DNA of 64,000 nt from Pseudomonas fluorescens (GTDB taxonomy: Bacteria; Pseudomonadota; Gammaproteobacteria; Pseudomonadales; Pseudomonadaceae). Within the stretch, counting starts at the first letter, position 1. Each line of letters begins with the position of its first letter. The position numbers and the translations under genes were made by a program. The DNA lies in contig NZ_CP008896.1 in the NCBI RefSeq assembly GCF_000730425.1, forward strand, positions 4,526,001 through 4,590,000. Direction: 5' to 3'. The notes under the pieces are model-generated. The model did not search any database. It was not told the DNA's origin and saw nothing but the letters and a program-made list of their open reading frames with translations. Positions 10,709 to 21,057 of the stretch are shown piece after piece.

Positions 10709-11887
10709 ATGGCTTGGAATGAGCCGGGTGGCAACTCGAATAATCAGGATCCTTGGGGTGGTAAACGCCGCAATAATGGCGACCGCAAGGGGCCACCAGA
10801 TCTCGACGAGGCCTTCCGAAAGCTGCAGGAAAGCCTGAATGGGTTGTTCGGTGGTGGAAAAAAACGTGGTGGTGACGACGGCGGTCGCACGAGCAAGGGC
10901 GGCGGCTACGGCTTGCTTGGCCTCGGCCTCGTGGCATTGGCGGCTGTCTGGCTGTACAGCGCGGTCTATGTAGTCGACGAGCAGGAGCAAGCTGTGGTGC
11001 TGCGCTTCGGCAAGTACTACGAGACGGTCGGTCCAGGCTTGAACATCTACTTCCCGCCGATCGACAAGAAGTACATGGAGAACGTCACGCGTGAGCGTGC
11101 CTACACCAAGCAGGGCCAGATGCTGACCGAAGACGAGAACATCGTCGAAGTACCGCTGACCGTGCAGTACAAGATCAGCAACCTGCAGGACTTCGTGCTT
11201 AACGTCGACCAGCCGGAAATCAGCCTGCAGCACGCGACCGAAAGCGCCCTGCGCCACGTGGTGGGTTCCACTGCGATGGACCAGGTGCTGACCGAAGGCC
11301 GTGAGCTGATGGCCAGCGAGATCAAGGAGCGCCTGCAACGGTTCCTCGATACCTATCGCACCGGTATCACCGTTACCCAGGTCAACGTACAGAGCGCAGC
11401 TGCACCGCGCGAAGTGCAGGAAGCCTTCGATGACGTGATTCGTGCCCGTGAAGACGAGCAGCGTTCGCGCAACCAGGCTGAAACCTATGCCAACGGCGTC
11501 GTGCCGGAAGCCCGTGGTCAGGCCCAGCGCATCCTTGAAGATGCCAACGGTTACCGCGACGAAGTCGTGTCCCGCGCCAAGGGTGAGGCCGACCGCTTCA
11601 CCAAACTGGTGGCCGAGTACCGCAAGGCACCGGAAGTCACCCGTGAGCGTCTTTACCTGGACACCATGCAGGAAGTCTTCAGCAATACCAGCAAGGTTCT
11701 CGTGACCGGCAACAAGGGTGGGCAGAACAACCTGCTGTACCTGCCGCTGGACAAGATGATCGACGGTGGCCGTAGCGCCGGTACTACTTCGTCTTCCGCC
11801 AGTTCGACTGCCGCTGCCAATGAAGCGAGCGCCCGTGCGGCGGCTGACTTGCAGCAACAGCAAACACGTTCCAGGGAGAGTCGTTGA
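10709..11887 (+). CDS. hflK: FtsH protease modulator HflK
   Basis: Inner-membrane SPFH/band-7 protein that with HflC forms the large cage around FtsH. The product is 392 aa: Gly/Asn-rich cytoplasmic N-terminus (MAWNEPGGNSNNQDPWGGK), one membrane anchor (GLLGLGLVALAAVWLYSAVYVV), then the SPFH domain and an Ala/Gln-rich C-terminus. The upstream in-frame ATG at 10631 is rejected; GGAGAG at 10699-10704 supports 10709. The TGATG junction couples it to hflC. Confidence 0.96.
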   Translation: MAWNEPGGNSNNQDPWGGKRRNNGDRKGPPDLDEAFRKLQESLNGLFGGGKKRGGDDGGRTSKGGGYGLLGLGLVALAAVWLYSAVYVVDEQEQAVVLRFGKYYETVGPGLNIYFPPIDKKYMENVTRERAYTKQGQMLTEDENIVEVPLTVQYKISNLQDFVLNVDQPEISLQHATESALRHVVGSTAMDQVLTEGRELMASEIKERLQRFLDTYRTGITVTQVNVQSAAAPREVQEAFDDVIRAREDEQRSRNQAETYANGVVPEARGQAQRILEDANGYRDEVVSRAKGEADRFTKLVAEYRKAPEVTRERLYLDTMQEVFSNTSKVLVTGNKGGQNNLLYLPLDKMIDGGRSAGTTSSSASSTAAANEASARAAADLQQQQTRSRESR

Positions 11888-12753
11888 TGAGCAATAAATC
11901 GCTGACCGCCCTGATTGTGGGCGTCGTCGTGGTCATCGCTGCCTGGAACTGCTTCTACATCGTGGCTCAGACCGAGCGTGCGGTGTTGCTGCAATTCGGG
12001 CGTGTGGTCCAGGCGGATGTCCAGCCGGGCCTGCATGTGAAAGTCCCCTACGTCAACCAGGTGCGCAAGTTCGACGCCCGCCTGATGACCTTGGATGCAC
12101 CGACACAGCGCTTCCTGACCCTGGAAAAGAAAGCCGTGATGGTGGATGCCTACGCCAAGTGGCGCGTCAAGGATGCCGAGCGTTTCTATACCGCGACTTC
12201 CGGCCTCAAGCAGATTGCCGACGAGCGTCTGTCCCGTCGTCTGGAATCGGGCCTGCGTGACCAGTTTGGTAAGCGCACCCTGCACGAGGTGGTATCCGGT
12301 GAGCGTGATGCGCTGATGGCTGACATCACGCGTTCGTTGAACACCATGGCGGAAAAAGAGCTGGGTATCGAAGTGGTCGATGTCCGGGTCAAGGCCATTG
12401 ACCTGCCCAAGGAAGTGAACCGCAGCGTGTTCGAGCGTATGAGCACCGAGCGTGAGCGTGAGGCTCGTGAGCACCGCGCCAAGGGTAACGAGCTGGCTGA
12501 AGGTATCCGTGCGGATGCCGACCGTCAGCGTCGTGTACTGTTGGCAGAGGCCTATCGTGAGTCTGAAGAGGCTCGCGGTGATGGTGATGCTCAAGCCGCG
12601 GCGATCTACGCCAAGGCTTACGGCCAGGACCAGGAGTTCTACGCGTTCTACCGTAGCCTGCGTGCTTACCGTGAAAGCTTTGCGAATAAAACCGACGTCA
12701 TGGTGTTGGACCCAAGCAGCGATTTCTTCCGCTACCTGGAAAAGTCCAAGTAA
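11887..12753 (+). CDS. hflC: FtsH protease modulator HflC
   Basis: Partner of HflK in the periplasm-facing SPFH complex controlling FtsH. The product is 288 aa with an N-terminal membrane segment (LTALIVGVVVVIAAWNCFYIV), a band-7 domain and a helical, Arg/Glu-rich tail ending DPSSDFFRYLEKSK. It starts inside the hflK stop codon. Last gene of the long rightward run, followed by a terminator hairpin. Confidence 0.97.
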   Translation: MSNKSLTALIVGVVVVIAAWNCFYIVAQTERAVLLQFGRVVQADVQPGLHVKVPYVNQVRKFDARLMTLDAPTQRFLTLEKKAVMVDAYAKWRVKDAERFYTATSGLKQIADERLSRRLESGLRDQFGKRTLHEVVSGERDALMADITRSLNTMAEKELGIEVVDVRVKAIDLPKEVNRSVFERMSTEREREAREHRAKGNELAEGIRADADRQRRVLLAEAYRESEEARGDGDAQAAAIYAKAYGQDQEFYAFYRSLRAYRESFANKTDVMVLDPSSDFFRYLEKSK

Positions 12754-12839
12754 CCCGCTGACTGGTTGGTTCCACTCCGTCGGGCGGCTAAAACGCTCGG
12801 CGGGGTGATCCTTTCGGAAAACGGGTGTATGATGCGGCA

Positions 12840-12862
12840 GCCGGGAAATTCCCGGCTTTTTT
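12840..12862 (+). terminator. Rho-independent terminator after hflC
   Basis: GCCGGGAA / TTCCCGGC inverted repeat at 12840-12856 followed by six T residues. The remaining interval up to hisZ (12863-13049) shows no convincing gene; its short frames lack membrane or family signatures. Confidence 0.85.
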
Positions 12863-13049
12863 GCGTCTGCATGTTTGATTGTTGTTGTGCGTTGCAGGCG
12901 CGACAGGTTTTTCGAGGAAAGTGCCCGACGAGGCCGGTTACAGGCCATTCGTCACGTCGCTCTTGCGCGTGGTTTATGCAGGGGCCGGGTATTTTCTGCT
13001 TCACTCAAGGCTCGCCCAAGGGCAGGCCGGGTCATAGGGGAATGGCGTA

Positions 13050-14237
13050 ATGGCAACGGTAGACCGCTGGCTGCTGCCAGATGGCATCGAAGAAGTACTG
13101 CCACCAGAGGCTGCGCGTATTGAAGTCGCGCGCCGCCAGGTGTTGGATCTGTTCCAGAGCTGGGGTTACGAGTTTGTCGTGACTCCCCATATCGAGTACC
13201 TGGAATCCCTGCTGACCGGCGCGGGCCAGGACTTGGATCTGCGCACCTTCAAGGTCATCGACCCGCAATCGGGCCGGCAAATGGGGTTTCGTGCCGACAT
13301 CACACCGCAAGTGGCGCGCATCGATGCGCATACCCTGCGCCGTGAAGGGCCGAGCCGCTTGTGCTACGCCGGCAGCGTGCTGCATGCGCAACCGCGCGCC
13401 TTGTCATCTTCCCGTAGCCCGATCCAGCTGGGCGCCGAGTTGTACGGCGATGCGAGCCCGAGCAGCGATGTCGAAGTCATCAGCCTGATGTTGGCGATGC
13501 TGCAACTGGCTGACGTGCCGGATGTGCACATGGACCTGGGGCACGTCGGTATCTACCGTGGTCTGGCCCGTGCAGCCGGTTTGTCTGGCGAAGTGGAGCA
13601 ACAGCTGTTCGATGCCCTGCAACGCAAGGCCATCGATGAGGTGGTTGCCCTGACCGAAGGTGTGCCTGCCGATCTGGCTGGCATGCTGCGTGCGCTGGTG
13701 GATCTGTGTGGTGGTCGTGAAGTGCTGGCCGCCGCCCGTGATCGCCTGGCCAATGCTCCGGCCCCGGTGTTGGCGGCCCTGGACGACGTTCAGGTGATTG
13801 CCGAACAGTTGTCGGCGCGCTTCCCGCAACTGCCGTTGTATTTTGACCTGGGCGAACTGCGCGGCTACCACTACCACACCGGTGTGGTGTTCGCGGTCTT
13901 TGTTCCGGGTGTTGGCCAAGCTATCGCCCAGGGCGGTCGTTATGACGATATCGGCGCTGACTTCGGCCGTGCCCGTCCGGCAACCGGCTTTTCTACCGAT
14001 TTGAAAACCCTGGTGACCCTGGGGCGTGCTGAAGTCGAGCTACCGTCTGGCGGTATCTGGATGCCAGACAGTACGGACGCGGCACTCTGGCAGCAGGTCT
14101 GCCAGTTGCGCAGCGAGGGTCAGCGTGTCGTCCAGGCCTTGCCTGGGCAGCCATTGGCCGCCGCCCGTGAAGCGGACTGCGACCGGCAATTGATTCAGCA
14201 GAACGGGCTTTGGCAAGTATCGCCACTGGCTTCTTGA
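13050..14237 (+). CDS. hisZ: ATP phosphoribosyltransferase regulatory subunit HisZ
   Basis: HisRS-like protein lacking tRNA ligase function, which activates the short-form HisG in the first step of histidine synthesis. The product is 395 aa with class II synthetase-like motifs: [14 protein letters not shown] at the N-terminus, [29 protein letters not shown] (motif 2 region) and [22 protein letters not shown]. Upstream of purA as usual in Pseudomonas. AGGGGAA about 8 bases before the ATG. Confidence 0.95.
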   Translation: MATVDRWLLPDGIEEVLPPEAARIEVARRQVLDLFQSWGYEFVVTPHIEYLESLLTGAGQDLDLRTFKVIDPQSGRQMGFRADITPQVARIDAHTLRREGPSRLCYAGSVLHAQPRALSSSRSPIQLGAELYGDASPSSDVEVISLMLAMLQLADVPDVHMDLGHVGIYRGLARAAGLSGEVEQQLFDALQRKAIDEVVALTEGVPADLAGMLRALVDLCGGREVLAAARDRLANAPAPVLAALDDVQVIAEQLSARFPQLPLYFDLGELRGYHYHTGVVFAVFVPGVGQAIAQGGRYDDIGADFGRARPATGFSTDLKTLVTLGRAEVELPSGGIWMPDSTDAALWQQVCQLRSEGQRVVQALPGQPLAAAREADCDRQLIQQNGLWQVSPLAS

Positions 14238-15581
<1,344 letters not shown>

Positions 15582-15601
15582 TAAGCTGTTGATGTAAAAA
15601 G

Positions 15602-15627
15602 CAAAGGGTCCCTTCGGGGGCCCTTTG
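15602..15627 (+). terminator. Terminator after purA
   Basis: An 11-bp stem (CAAAGGGTCCC / GGGGCCCTTTG, one T-G pair) closed by a TTCG tetraloop, starting about 20 bases after the purA stop. Confidence 0.85.
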
Positions 15628-15720
15628 TCGTTTCTGCCTGATGCACGGCACGACCCTTGCTATGTTTCTCTCTTTCGGGGTGCCATCAATTTAATGGCAC
15701 CCGTGGTGGAGGGATTCCCG

Positions 15721-17655
15721 ATGTCTGCCGTTCTCTCATTGTTACAAAGCCGGCTGTTGCGGCCGGTGTTCGTTACCCTTGGTATCGCTCTTTTGGTGCA
15801 AGTGCTGGTGGCGGTCGCCCTGACCCGGAGCACGGTCACGGCCCTGGAAGCCGATTTGGACAAGCGCCTGGGGGTGGACAGTCAGAAACTGTCTGGCGAG
15901 TTGAGCCAGGCGGGCAAGGAGGTTATGTCCAGCCTGGACAGCCTGTCGACCAGCACCAGCGACCGGCTGACTGCGGGGCTTTCTGCGCGTTTGAAGCAAG
16001 AACAGCAGCAACTGCGTACGACCCTGGAAAAGGACCTGAAGGACTCGGCCAATGACATGGCGCAGCTGCTGGCCTCGGTTGCACCGCGTGCTATGTGGGA
16101 CAGTGATGTTCCGGCGCTGTCGGAATTCGCCCGGCGCGCCCAGCGCAATCCCAATGTGCTGTTTGTGGTGTATGACGATGCCACCGGCCAGCATTTGACG
16201 CGTTATCTGAATCGGGAAAACCCGATCAACAAGGCGCTGTTGGAGAAAGGCGAGGGTGATCGTGCACTGGATAAAGTGTTGAACGCCGCAAAAAACGACC
16301 CTTCGGTTTACTACGTCGAAGCGCCCATCAGCCCCAATGGCGTGGAGATCGGCAAGGTGCTGATGGGGGTTTCCACTGCCGCGGTAGAGGCCGACCTGGC
16401 GGCGCTGGATCAGCGTTTTGCTGCGCTGATTGCCAGTGGCGGCCAATTGGTGGGAGATAGCCTCAAGGGGGCGGCGGCGGACAGTGCGGCAGCCATGGGC
16501 GCCCGCTTGCAGTCGGCACAGGCCACGGCCACCGAAATGACCGCTAATACCTCCAGTGCCGTACAAGAGGCCGCGCAGGCGCTGCGCTGGCGCATCGGGC
16601 TGGGTTTGGCGCTGGTCGGCCTGGGCGTCCTGTTGCTGATTGCCGTAGTGCTGGGGCGGCAGGTGGTCAATCGCCTGAAGCTGCTGATCGCTGCGATGGA
16701 TGACTTGGCGGCTGGCGAAGGTGACCTGACCAAGCGCGTACAGATCAACAGCCGGGATGAAATCGGCGCCATGGCCTCGGCAGTCAATCGGTTTGTGGAT
16801 AAGTTGCAGCCAATCGTGCGCGAGGCGGGCGATGTGGCCCAGCGCACTGGCGTGGAAATCGGCGCGATGACCCTGCGCAATGCCGGTGCCGATGCGGCGG
16901 CGGGTTTGCAGCGCGATGAAGTCGCCGAGAGCCTGCGAGCGCTGTCGCAAATGGCCGACGAGGCCCAGGCCGAAAGCCATGCTATGCAGGCGGCGTTGCA
17001 GCAGGTGGTGGATATCCGCCAGGCGACCGATGAAAATTCGCGGACCTCGGCTGAGGTCGGCAGTCTGATCGAAGCCTTGGCAGGCCAGGTGCAGGCCGGC
17101 TCCAAGGTGATCGAGCGTCTGGCCCAGCAAAGTGAGCAGATTGAAGTGGTGCTGACGGTTATCCACGGCATTGCCGAGCAGACCAACCTGCTGGCCCTGA
17201 ACGCGGCTATCGAAGCGGCGCGGGCCGGTGAGACCGGGCGTGGTTTTGCGGTGGTGGCGGACGAAGTGCGCGCGCTGGCCAGTAAAACCCAAAGCTCCAC
17301 TGGCGATATCCAGGCGCATATCGTGGCCTTGCAGCAAGGCGCGCGTGAGGCGGTGGAAACCATCGGCAAGGCCGGGCGCCAGGCCAACGAGGGATTGCTG
17401 GTGCTGCGTGACAGCGTGCGTTTGCAGCAGTCGGTACAAGCCTCGGTGGAGCAGGTGCATACGGCGATTGGCCTGGCGACCCGGGCTGCCGAGCATCAGG
17501 CTCAGGGCGCGCATGCGGTGCGTGGCCGGGTCGAGGTGATCCACGCCCAGGCCGAGCGTGCGGCGCAGGCGGTGGTGGAAACCACAGCCAGTGGCAAGGT
17601 GCTGGATGGGTTGGCGGCGCAGTTGAAGGCGAGCCTGGGGCAGTTTCGGGCCTGA
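15721..17655 (+). CDS. Methyl-accepting chemotaxis protein
   Basis: Membrane chemoreceptor of 644 aa. First transmembrane helix near residues 12-33 ([22 protein letters not shown]), a periplasmic region of about 270 residues, a second helix ([23 protein letters not shown]), a HAMP domain ([19 protein letters not shown]) and a cytoplasmic signalling domain with the conserved hairpin tip ([19 protein letters not shown]). The ligand cannot be told from the sensor region, which I do not recognise as dCache or Tar-type. The GTG/ATG choices upstream are rejected; GGAGGG at 15707-15712 sets the ATG at 15721. It is convergent with the iron transporter. Confidence 0.93.
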   Translation: MSAVLSLLQSRLLRPVFVTLGIALLVQVLVAVALTRSTVTALEADLDKRLGVDSQKLSGELSQAGKEVMSSLDSLSTSTSDRLTAGLSARLKQEQQQLRTTLEKDLKDSANDMAQLLASVAPRAMWDSDVPALSEFARRAQRNPNVLFVVYDDATGQHLTRYLNRENPINKALLEKGEGDRALDKVLNAAKNDPSVYYVEAPISPNGVEIGKVLMGVSTAAVEADLAALDQRFAALIASGGQLVGDSLKGAAADSAAAMGARLQSAQATATEMTANTSSAVQEAAQALRWRIGLGLALVGLGVLLLIAVVLGRQVVNRLKLLIAAMDDLAAGEGDLTKRVQINSRDEIGAMASAVNRFVDKLQPIVREAGDVAQRTGVEIGAMTLRNAGADAAAGLQRDEVAESLRALSQMADEAQAESHAMQAALQQVVDIRQATDENSRTSAEVGSLIEALAGQVQAGSKVIERLAQQSEQIEVVLTVIHGIAEQTNLLALNAAIEAARAGETGRGFAVVADEVRALASKTQSSTGDIQAHIVALQQGAREAVETIGKAGRQANEGLLVLRDSVRLQQSVQASVEQVHTAIGLATRAAEHQAQGAHAVRGRVEVIHAQAERAAQAVVETTASGKVLDGLAAQLKASLGQFRA

Positions 17656-17672
17656 GGTTGGCTGCTCGGGCC

Positions 17673-17742
17673 TCATCGCGGGCAAGCCCGCTCCCACAGG
17701 TAATCGCGTTCCAATGTGGGAGCTGGCTTGCCTGCGATAGCG
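17673..17742. repeat. REP inverted pair
   Basis: Inverted copies of CGGGCAAGCCCGCTCCCACA-type and GAGCTGGCTTGCCTGCGA-type REP units fill the gap between the convergent MCP and permease genes and probably act as a bidirectional transcript end. Confidence 0.8.
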
Positions 17743-17745
17743 CTC

Positions 17746-19311
17746 TCAGCGGCTCAGATACATCCGCGTCGTGAGCAAATAGACGGGCAGCCCCGACACC
17801 ACAATCAACAGCGCCGCATAAGGCGCCGCCGCCGCAAACTCCACATTCGAGGTATGCGCCCATACGGCCGTGGCCAAGGTATTCAACCCGGTGGGGCTAA
17901 GCAGCAAGGTCGCCGTCAACTCCTTCATCGCATCAAGGAGCACCAGCGCAAACGCCGCGCCCAATGCCGGAAAGATAATCGGCAGGGTTACCCGGCAAAA
18001 CGCGCTGAAGGACGATGCGCCCAGCGTGCGCGCAGCCTCTTCCAGTTGCGGTGCGGCCTTGTTCAGCGCGGTGCGGATCGGCGCCTGGGCCAGTGGCAGG
18101 AACAGCAACGCATAGGCAATCAGCAGCAGCGTCGAGGTCTGATACAGCGCCGGTACGTAATGCAGGGCGAAATACACCAGAGTCAGGGCAATCACCAGGC
18201 CGGGCAGGGCGTGCAGCAGGTAGGGCAGGCGTTCGGCCCACAGCGCCAGATGGCCCTTGTAGCGCACTACCAACAGGCCTACCGGCACTGCCAGTGCCAG
18301 GCAGAGGGCGCCGCCGCCCAGGGACAGGGCCAGGGAGGACAGCAGCGCCTCGCTGATTTGCGCAACCGGGAAGGCCGCCGAAGAACCCACAGCCAGCCAG
18401 TAAGCGAGCATCCCCAATGGAATACCACTGCCGATGATCGCCAGTATCAGGCAATAAAGCTGCCCCAGTGGCGCCCATTTACCCAGACGAACCTGCTCGG
18501 CATGCCGCGCCGCGCCTTGCCCGGTGCGCACATGTCGGCCCTTGCCGCGCGCGCGCAACTCCAGCCACAGCAGGGTCAGGCACATCACCAGCAGCACCGC
18601 AGACAGCATCGCCGCGTTGGCATTGCTGAATTCCAGCTCGAACTGTTGGTAGATCGCCGTGGTGAAGGTTTGCAGGCCGATGATCGACAAGGCGCCGAAC
18701 TCTACCAGCATATGCAGGGCGATCAGCAGTGCGCCGGCCAGCAGTGACGGCCACAGCAGCGGCAGGGTGATGCGAAAGAAAACGCCCCAGCGATTCAAGC
18801 CCAGTGTGCGGGCCGACTCTTCCAGGGATGGGTCCAGGTTGCGCAGGGTGGCTGCCACCGGCAGGAACACCAGGGGGTACTTGGACAGGGTCATGACCAG
18901 GATTGCGCCGCCCAGGCCCTCGAACTGGGCGCTCAGCGACACCCAGGTAAAGCTGCTGACAAACGCCGGCACGGCAAACGGCAGGCACAGAATCACCCCC
19001 CAGATCCGGCGGCCGGGCAGGTTGCTGCGCTCCAGCAGCCAGGCCAGGGACAGGCCGATCACTGCGCAGGCTGCGGTCACCCCGACCATCAGTGCCAAGG
19101 TGTTGCGCAGCAACCCGAACACGTATGGCCGCCACAGCAGATGCACGGCCTCGGCCCAGCCGGCCTGCCAGGCCTTGAGACCGACATAGGCCAAGGGCAG
19201 GAGGCTCAGGCCCACCAACAGCAGGACCGGCAGCAGTAGCCAGATTGAGGGGCGCTTGTGCCGTGGACTAAACCCTTCGCGCAAGGCGGGGGGCGATAGC
19301 GATGGGTTCAT
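17746..19311 (-). CDS. Iron(III) ABC transporter permease (FbpB/SfuB-like, fused double unit)
   Basis: Inner-membrane permease of 521 aa with about 12 membrane segments, made of two tandem BPD-type permease units. Each half has an EAA-like loop for the ATPase: ESARTLGLNRWGVFFRITLPLLWPS around residues 170-200 and EEAARTLGASSFSAFCRVTLP near 430. This fused layout is typical of the FbpB/HitB/SfuB ferric permeases. Its ATG overlaps the stop of the binding-protein gene. The matching ATP-binding gene is not in the window. Confidence 0.88.
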   Translation of the reverse strand: MNPSLSPPALREGFSPRHKRPSIWLLLPVLLLVGLSLLPLAYVGLKAWQAGWAEAVHLLWRPYVFGLLRNTLALMVGVTAACAVIGLSLAWLLERSNLPGRRIWGVILCLPFAVPAFVSSFTWVSLSAQFEGLGGAILVMTLSKYPLVFLPVAATLRNLDPSLEESARTLGLNRWGVFFRITLPLLWPSLLAGALLIALHMLVEFGALSIIGLQTFTTAIYQQFELEFSNANAAMLSAVLLVMCLTLLWLELRARGKGRHVRTGQGAARHAEQVRLGKWAPLGQLYCLILAIIGSGIPLGMLAYWLAVGSSAAFPVAQISEALLSSLALSLGGGALCLALAVPVGLLVVRYKGHLALWAERLPYLLHALPGLVIALTLVYFALHYVPALYQTSTLLLIAYALLFLPLAQAPIRTALNKAAPQLEEAARTLGASSFSAFCRVTLPIIFPALGAAFALVLLDAMKELTATLLLSPTGLNTLATAVWAHTSNVEFAAAAPYAALLIVVSGLPVYLLTTRMYLSR

Positions 19312-20336
19312 CAGTTCAGGCCAACCTCACGTTCCAGCTCCAGGGCTTCTTCGGCATTGCCCAGGTCGGCGGGAGTGATTTTCGGTGGTTGCAGCTCGCT
19401 AAATGGCTTGAGGCCACGATTGGATTCCATGCCTTTGCGCAACGGATACTCGGCGGACGTATTGGTGATCACACGCTGGCCTTCTTCGCTGGCCATAAAC
19501 GCCAGCAGTTGCTGGGCTTCCTTGGGGTGCTTGCTCGATTTCAAGGCTGCCGCTGCCGAGACGGTGATCAGGCCACCGGCATCGCCATCAGTGAAGTAGT
19601 GCAGTTGCGAGTCCAGGTTGGTTTTTTCCTTTTTCAGGGCAAACCAGTAGTAGTTATTCACCAGTACCGTCGCGACTTCACCGTTTTCCACGGCCTTGAG
19701 GGCGACCATATTGTTGCTGTAGACCTTGCCGAACGCGCGCAGGCCAGTCAGCCACTCCTCTGCGGCTTCGCGACCATGCAGCTTGATGATTGCCACGGCC
19801 TGTTCCTGGAAGGCGCCGCTGGTGGGGACGAAACCGACCTTGCCTTGCCATTCGGGGCTGGCAAAATCCAGTACCGACTTGGGCAGCTCTGCTTCCTTGA
19901 TCAGTTTCGGGTTGAAGGCCACGACCCGGGTGCGTGCGGTCACGCCCATCCAGGCGCCATTGGCGGCGACATATTCCTTGGGCAATACATCAAGCGTGCT
20001 GGCATCGATGGTCGCCAGCAGGCCTTGTTCGCCGAGCTTGTTCAGAGGTGGGGATTCTTCGGTGTAGATCACATCGGCAGGGGAGCGCTCGCCCTCTTCG
20101 ACGACCTGGCTGGCCAACTGGTTGCTGCTGCCCTTGCGTACATTCACGTGAATGCCGGTCTTGGCTTCGAAAGCCTTGGCCAGTTCATCGCCGACTTCCT
20201 TGTGCTGGCCGTTGTACAGGGTCAACTCAACCTTGTCGGCGGCATGGGCGGTGGGCGTGAGCAGGGTCAGGCCGAGCAGAGTGATGGTCAGGCCACGCAG
20301 AAGGGATGTCTTGAGACGGGTATCGCGGATCATCAT
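19311..20336 (-). CDS. Periplasmic iron(III)-binding protein (FbpA/HitA-like)
   Basis: Extracellular solute-binding protein, 341 aa, with a signal peptide cleaved near PTAHAADK. The mature start KVELTLYNGQHKEVGDELAKAFEAKTGI matches the ferric-binding family, and NNYYWFALKKEK contains the paired Tyr residues that coordinate Fe3+ in FbpA-type proteins. Tandem ATG codons at 20336 and 20333; GAGGAA lies about 10 bases upstream. First gene of the two-gene importer operon. Confidence 0.88.
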   Translation of the reverse strand: MMIRDTRLKTSLLRGLTITLLGLTLLTPTAHAADKVELTLYNGQHKEVGDELAKAFEAKTGIHVNVRKGSSNQLASQVVEEGERSPADVIYTEESPPLNKLGEQGLLATIDASTLDVLPKEYVAANGAWMGVTARTRVVAFNPKLIKEAELPKSVLDFASPEWQGKVGFVPTSGAFQEQAVAIIKLHGREAAEEWLTGLRAFGKVYSNNMVALKAVENGEVATVLVNNYYWFALKKEKTNLDSQLHYFTDGDAGGLITVSAAAALKSSKHPKEAQQLLAFMASEEGQRVITNTSAEYPLRKGMESNRGLKPFSELQPPKITPADLGNAEEALELEREVGLN

Positions 20337-20376
20337 CCGGGGTTTTCCTCACTTGAGTGCAACAAATTATTGCAAG

Positions 20377-20389
20377 GATAAACGATAAA
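20377..20389 (-). promoter_or_regulatory. Possible partial Fur-type site upstream of the iron-binding protein
   Basis: GATAAACGATAAA contains two GATAAW-like hexamers of the Fur array about 45 bases upstream of the start codon, but the third hexamer is poor. Position fits an iron-regulated promoter; sequence alone is weak. Confidence 0.25.
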
Positions 20390-20446
20390 ACTTCTCAAGT
20401 GCGGACGGGGGGCAGGAATTGCAGGCGGGCTTTTTAAACCCCGGAA

Positions 20447-20471
20447 ACGAAAAAACCCGCTTTCGCGGGTT
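20447..20471 (-). terminator. Terminator of the first tRNA-Leu unit
   Basis: AACCCGC / GCGGGTT stem with a four-base loop; on the minus strand it is followed by six T residues, just downstream of the tRNA 3' end. Confidence 0.85.
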
Positions 20472-20482
20472 TGATCTGAATT

Positions 20483-20569
20483 TGGTGCCCAGGAGAAGAC
20501 TCGAACTTCCACGACCTTGCGATCACCAGCACCTGAAGCTGGCGTGTCTACCAATTTCACCACCTGGGC
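20483..20569 (-). tRNA. tRNA-Leu(CAG)
   Basis: An 87-base cloverleaf including encoded CCA. Acceptor stem GCCCAGG / CCTGGGC, D-loop GGTAGAC, anticodon loop TTCAGGT giving anticodon CAG (reads CUG), a long variable arm with GATCGCAAGGTC as expected for a class II tRNA, and T-loop GTTCGAGTC. Confidence 0.97.
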
Positions 20570-20604
20570 ATTATCAAGCAACGTTGCCGCTGTTGATGGG
20601 GCGA

Positions 20605-20633
20605 ACTATACGGCGGGCTTTTTGATCTGTAAA
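20605..20633 (-). promoter_or_regulatory. Sigma-70-type promoter of the first tRNA-Leu
   Basis: On the minus strand TTTACA, a 17-base spacer, then TATAGT, located about 35 bases before the tRNA 5' end. The same -35/-10 pair precedes the second copy. Confidence 0.75.
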
Positions 20634-20689
20634 CCCCTGATTTGATTTTATAAATCAATTTTTGGGTTAAAAATCAAAGGCCTATAACG

Positions 20690-20714
20690 CAAAAACCCGC
20701 TTTCGCGGGTTTTT
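20690..20714 (-). terminator. Terminator of the second tRNA-Leu unit
   Basis: AAAAACCCGC / GCGGGTTTTT hairpin with a TTTC loop between the two tRNA units; the T run on the minus strand follows the stem. Confidence 0.85.
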
Positions 20715-20746
20715 GTGAGACTCAAGGCCAGCCTTGAGTTTTGAAT

Positions 20747-20833
20747 TGGTGCCCAGAAGAAGACTCGAACTTCCACGGCCTTGCGGCCACCAGCACCTGA
20801 AGCTGGCGTGTCTACCAATTTCACCATCTGGGC
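20747..20833 (-). tRNA. tRNA-Leu(CAG), second copy
   Basis: An 87-base gene almost identical to its neighbour, with the same CAG anticodon and encoded CCA. It differs by compensated pairs in the acceptor stem (A-T instead of G-C at the seventh pair) and in the variable arm (GGCCGCAAGGCC). Confidence 0.97.
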
Positions 20834-20867
20834 AGTATCTTCAACGTTGCCGTCGTCGATGGCGCGC

Positions 20868-20896
20868 ACTATACGGAGTGACTTTTAAGCTGTAAA
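20868..20896 (-). promoter_or_regulatory. Sigma-70-type promoter of the second tRNA-Leu
   Basis: Minus strand TTTACA-17-TATAGT about 35 bases upstream of the tRNA, a duplicate of the promoter at 20605-20633. Confidence 0.75.
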
Positions 20897-21057
20897 CCCC
20901 CGTCATCAAAAAAGCCTGGGAAATTTCGCGGGCGGTCGCGCAAGGTGGTTTCTTGGGGCTATAAAACGCATTTCCTGGCTAGTTATTGCTGGAAATTTCC
21001 CGTTTCAATACGCGTATGCCAAACTAACCCACATATAGACAAGGTGAAAACTCTCTA

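Noticed and set aside
12875..13026. Small ORFs between hflC and hisZ as a DUF2065 protein
   Set aside because: None has the membrane segment or composition expected, and none has a good ribosome binding site.
20483..20833. tRNA-Leu pair as an integration site of a genomic island
   Set aside because: No integrase or duplicated tRNA 3' end flanks it; the second copy is a complete gene with its own promoter and terminator.
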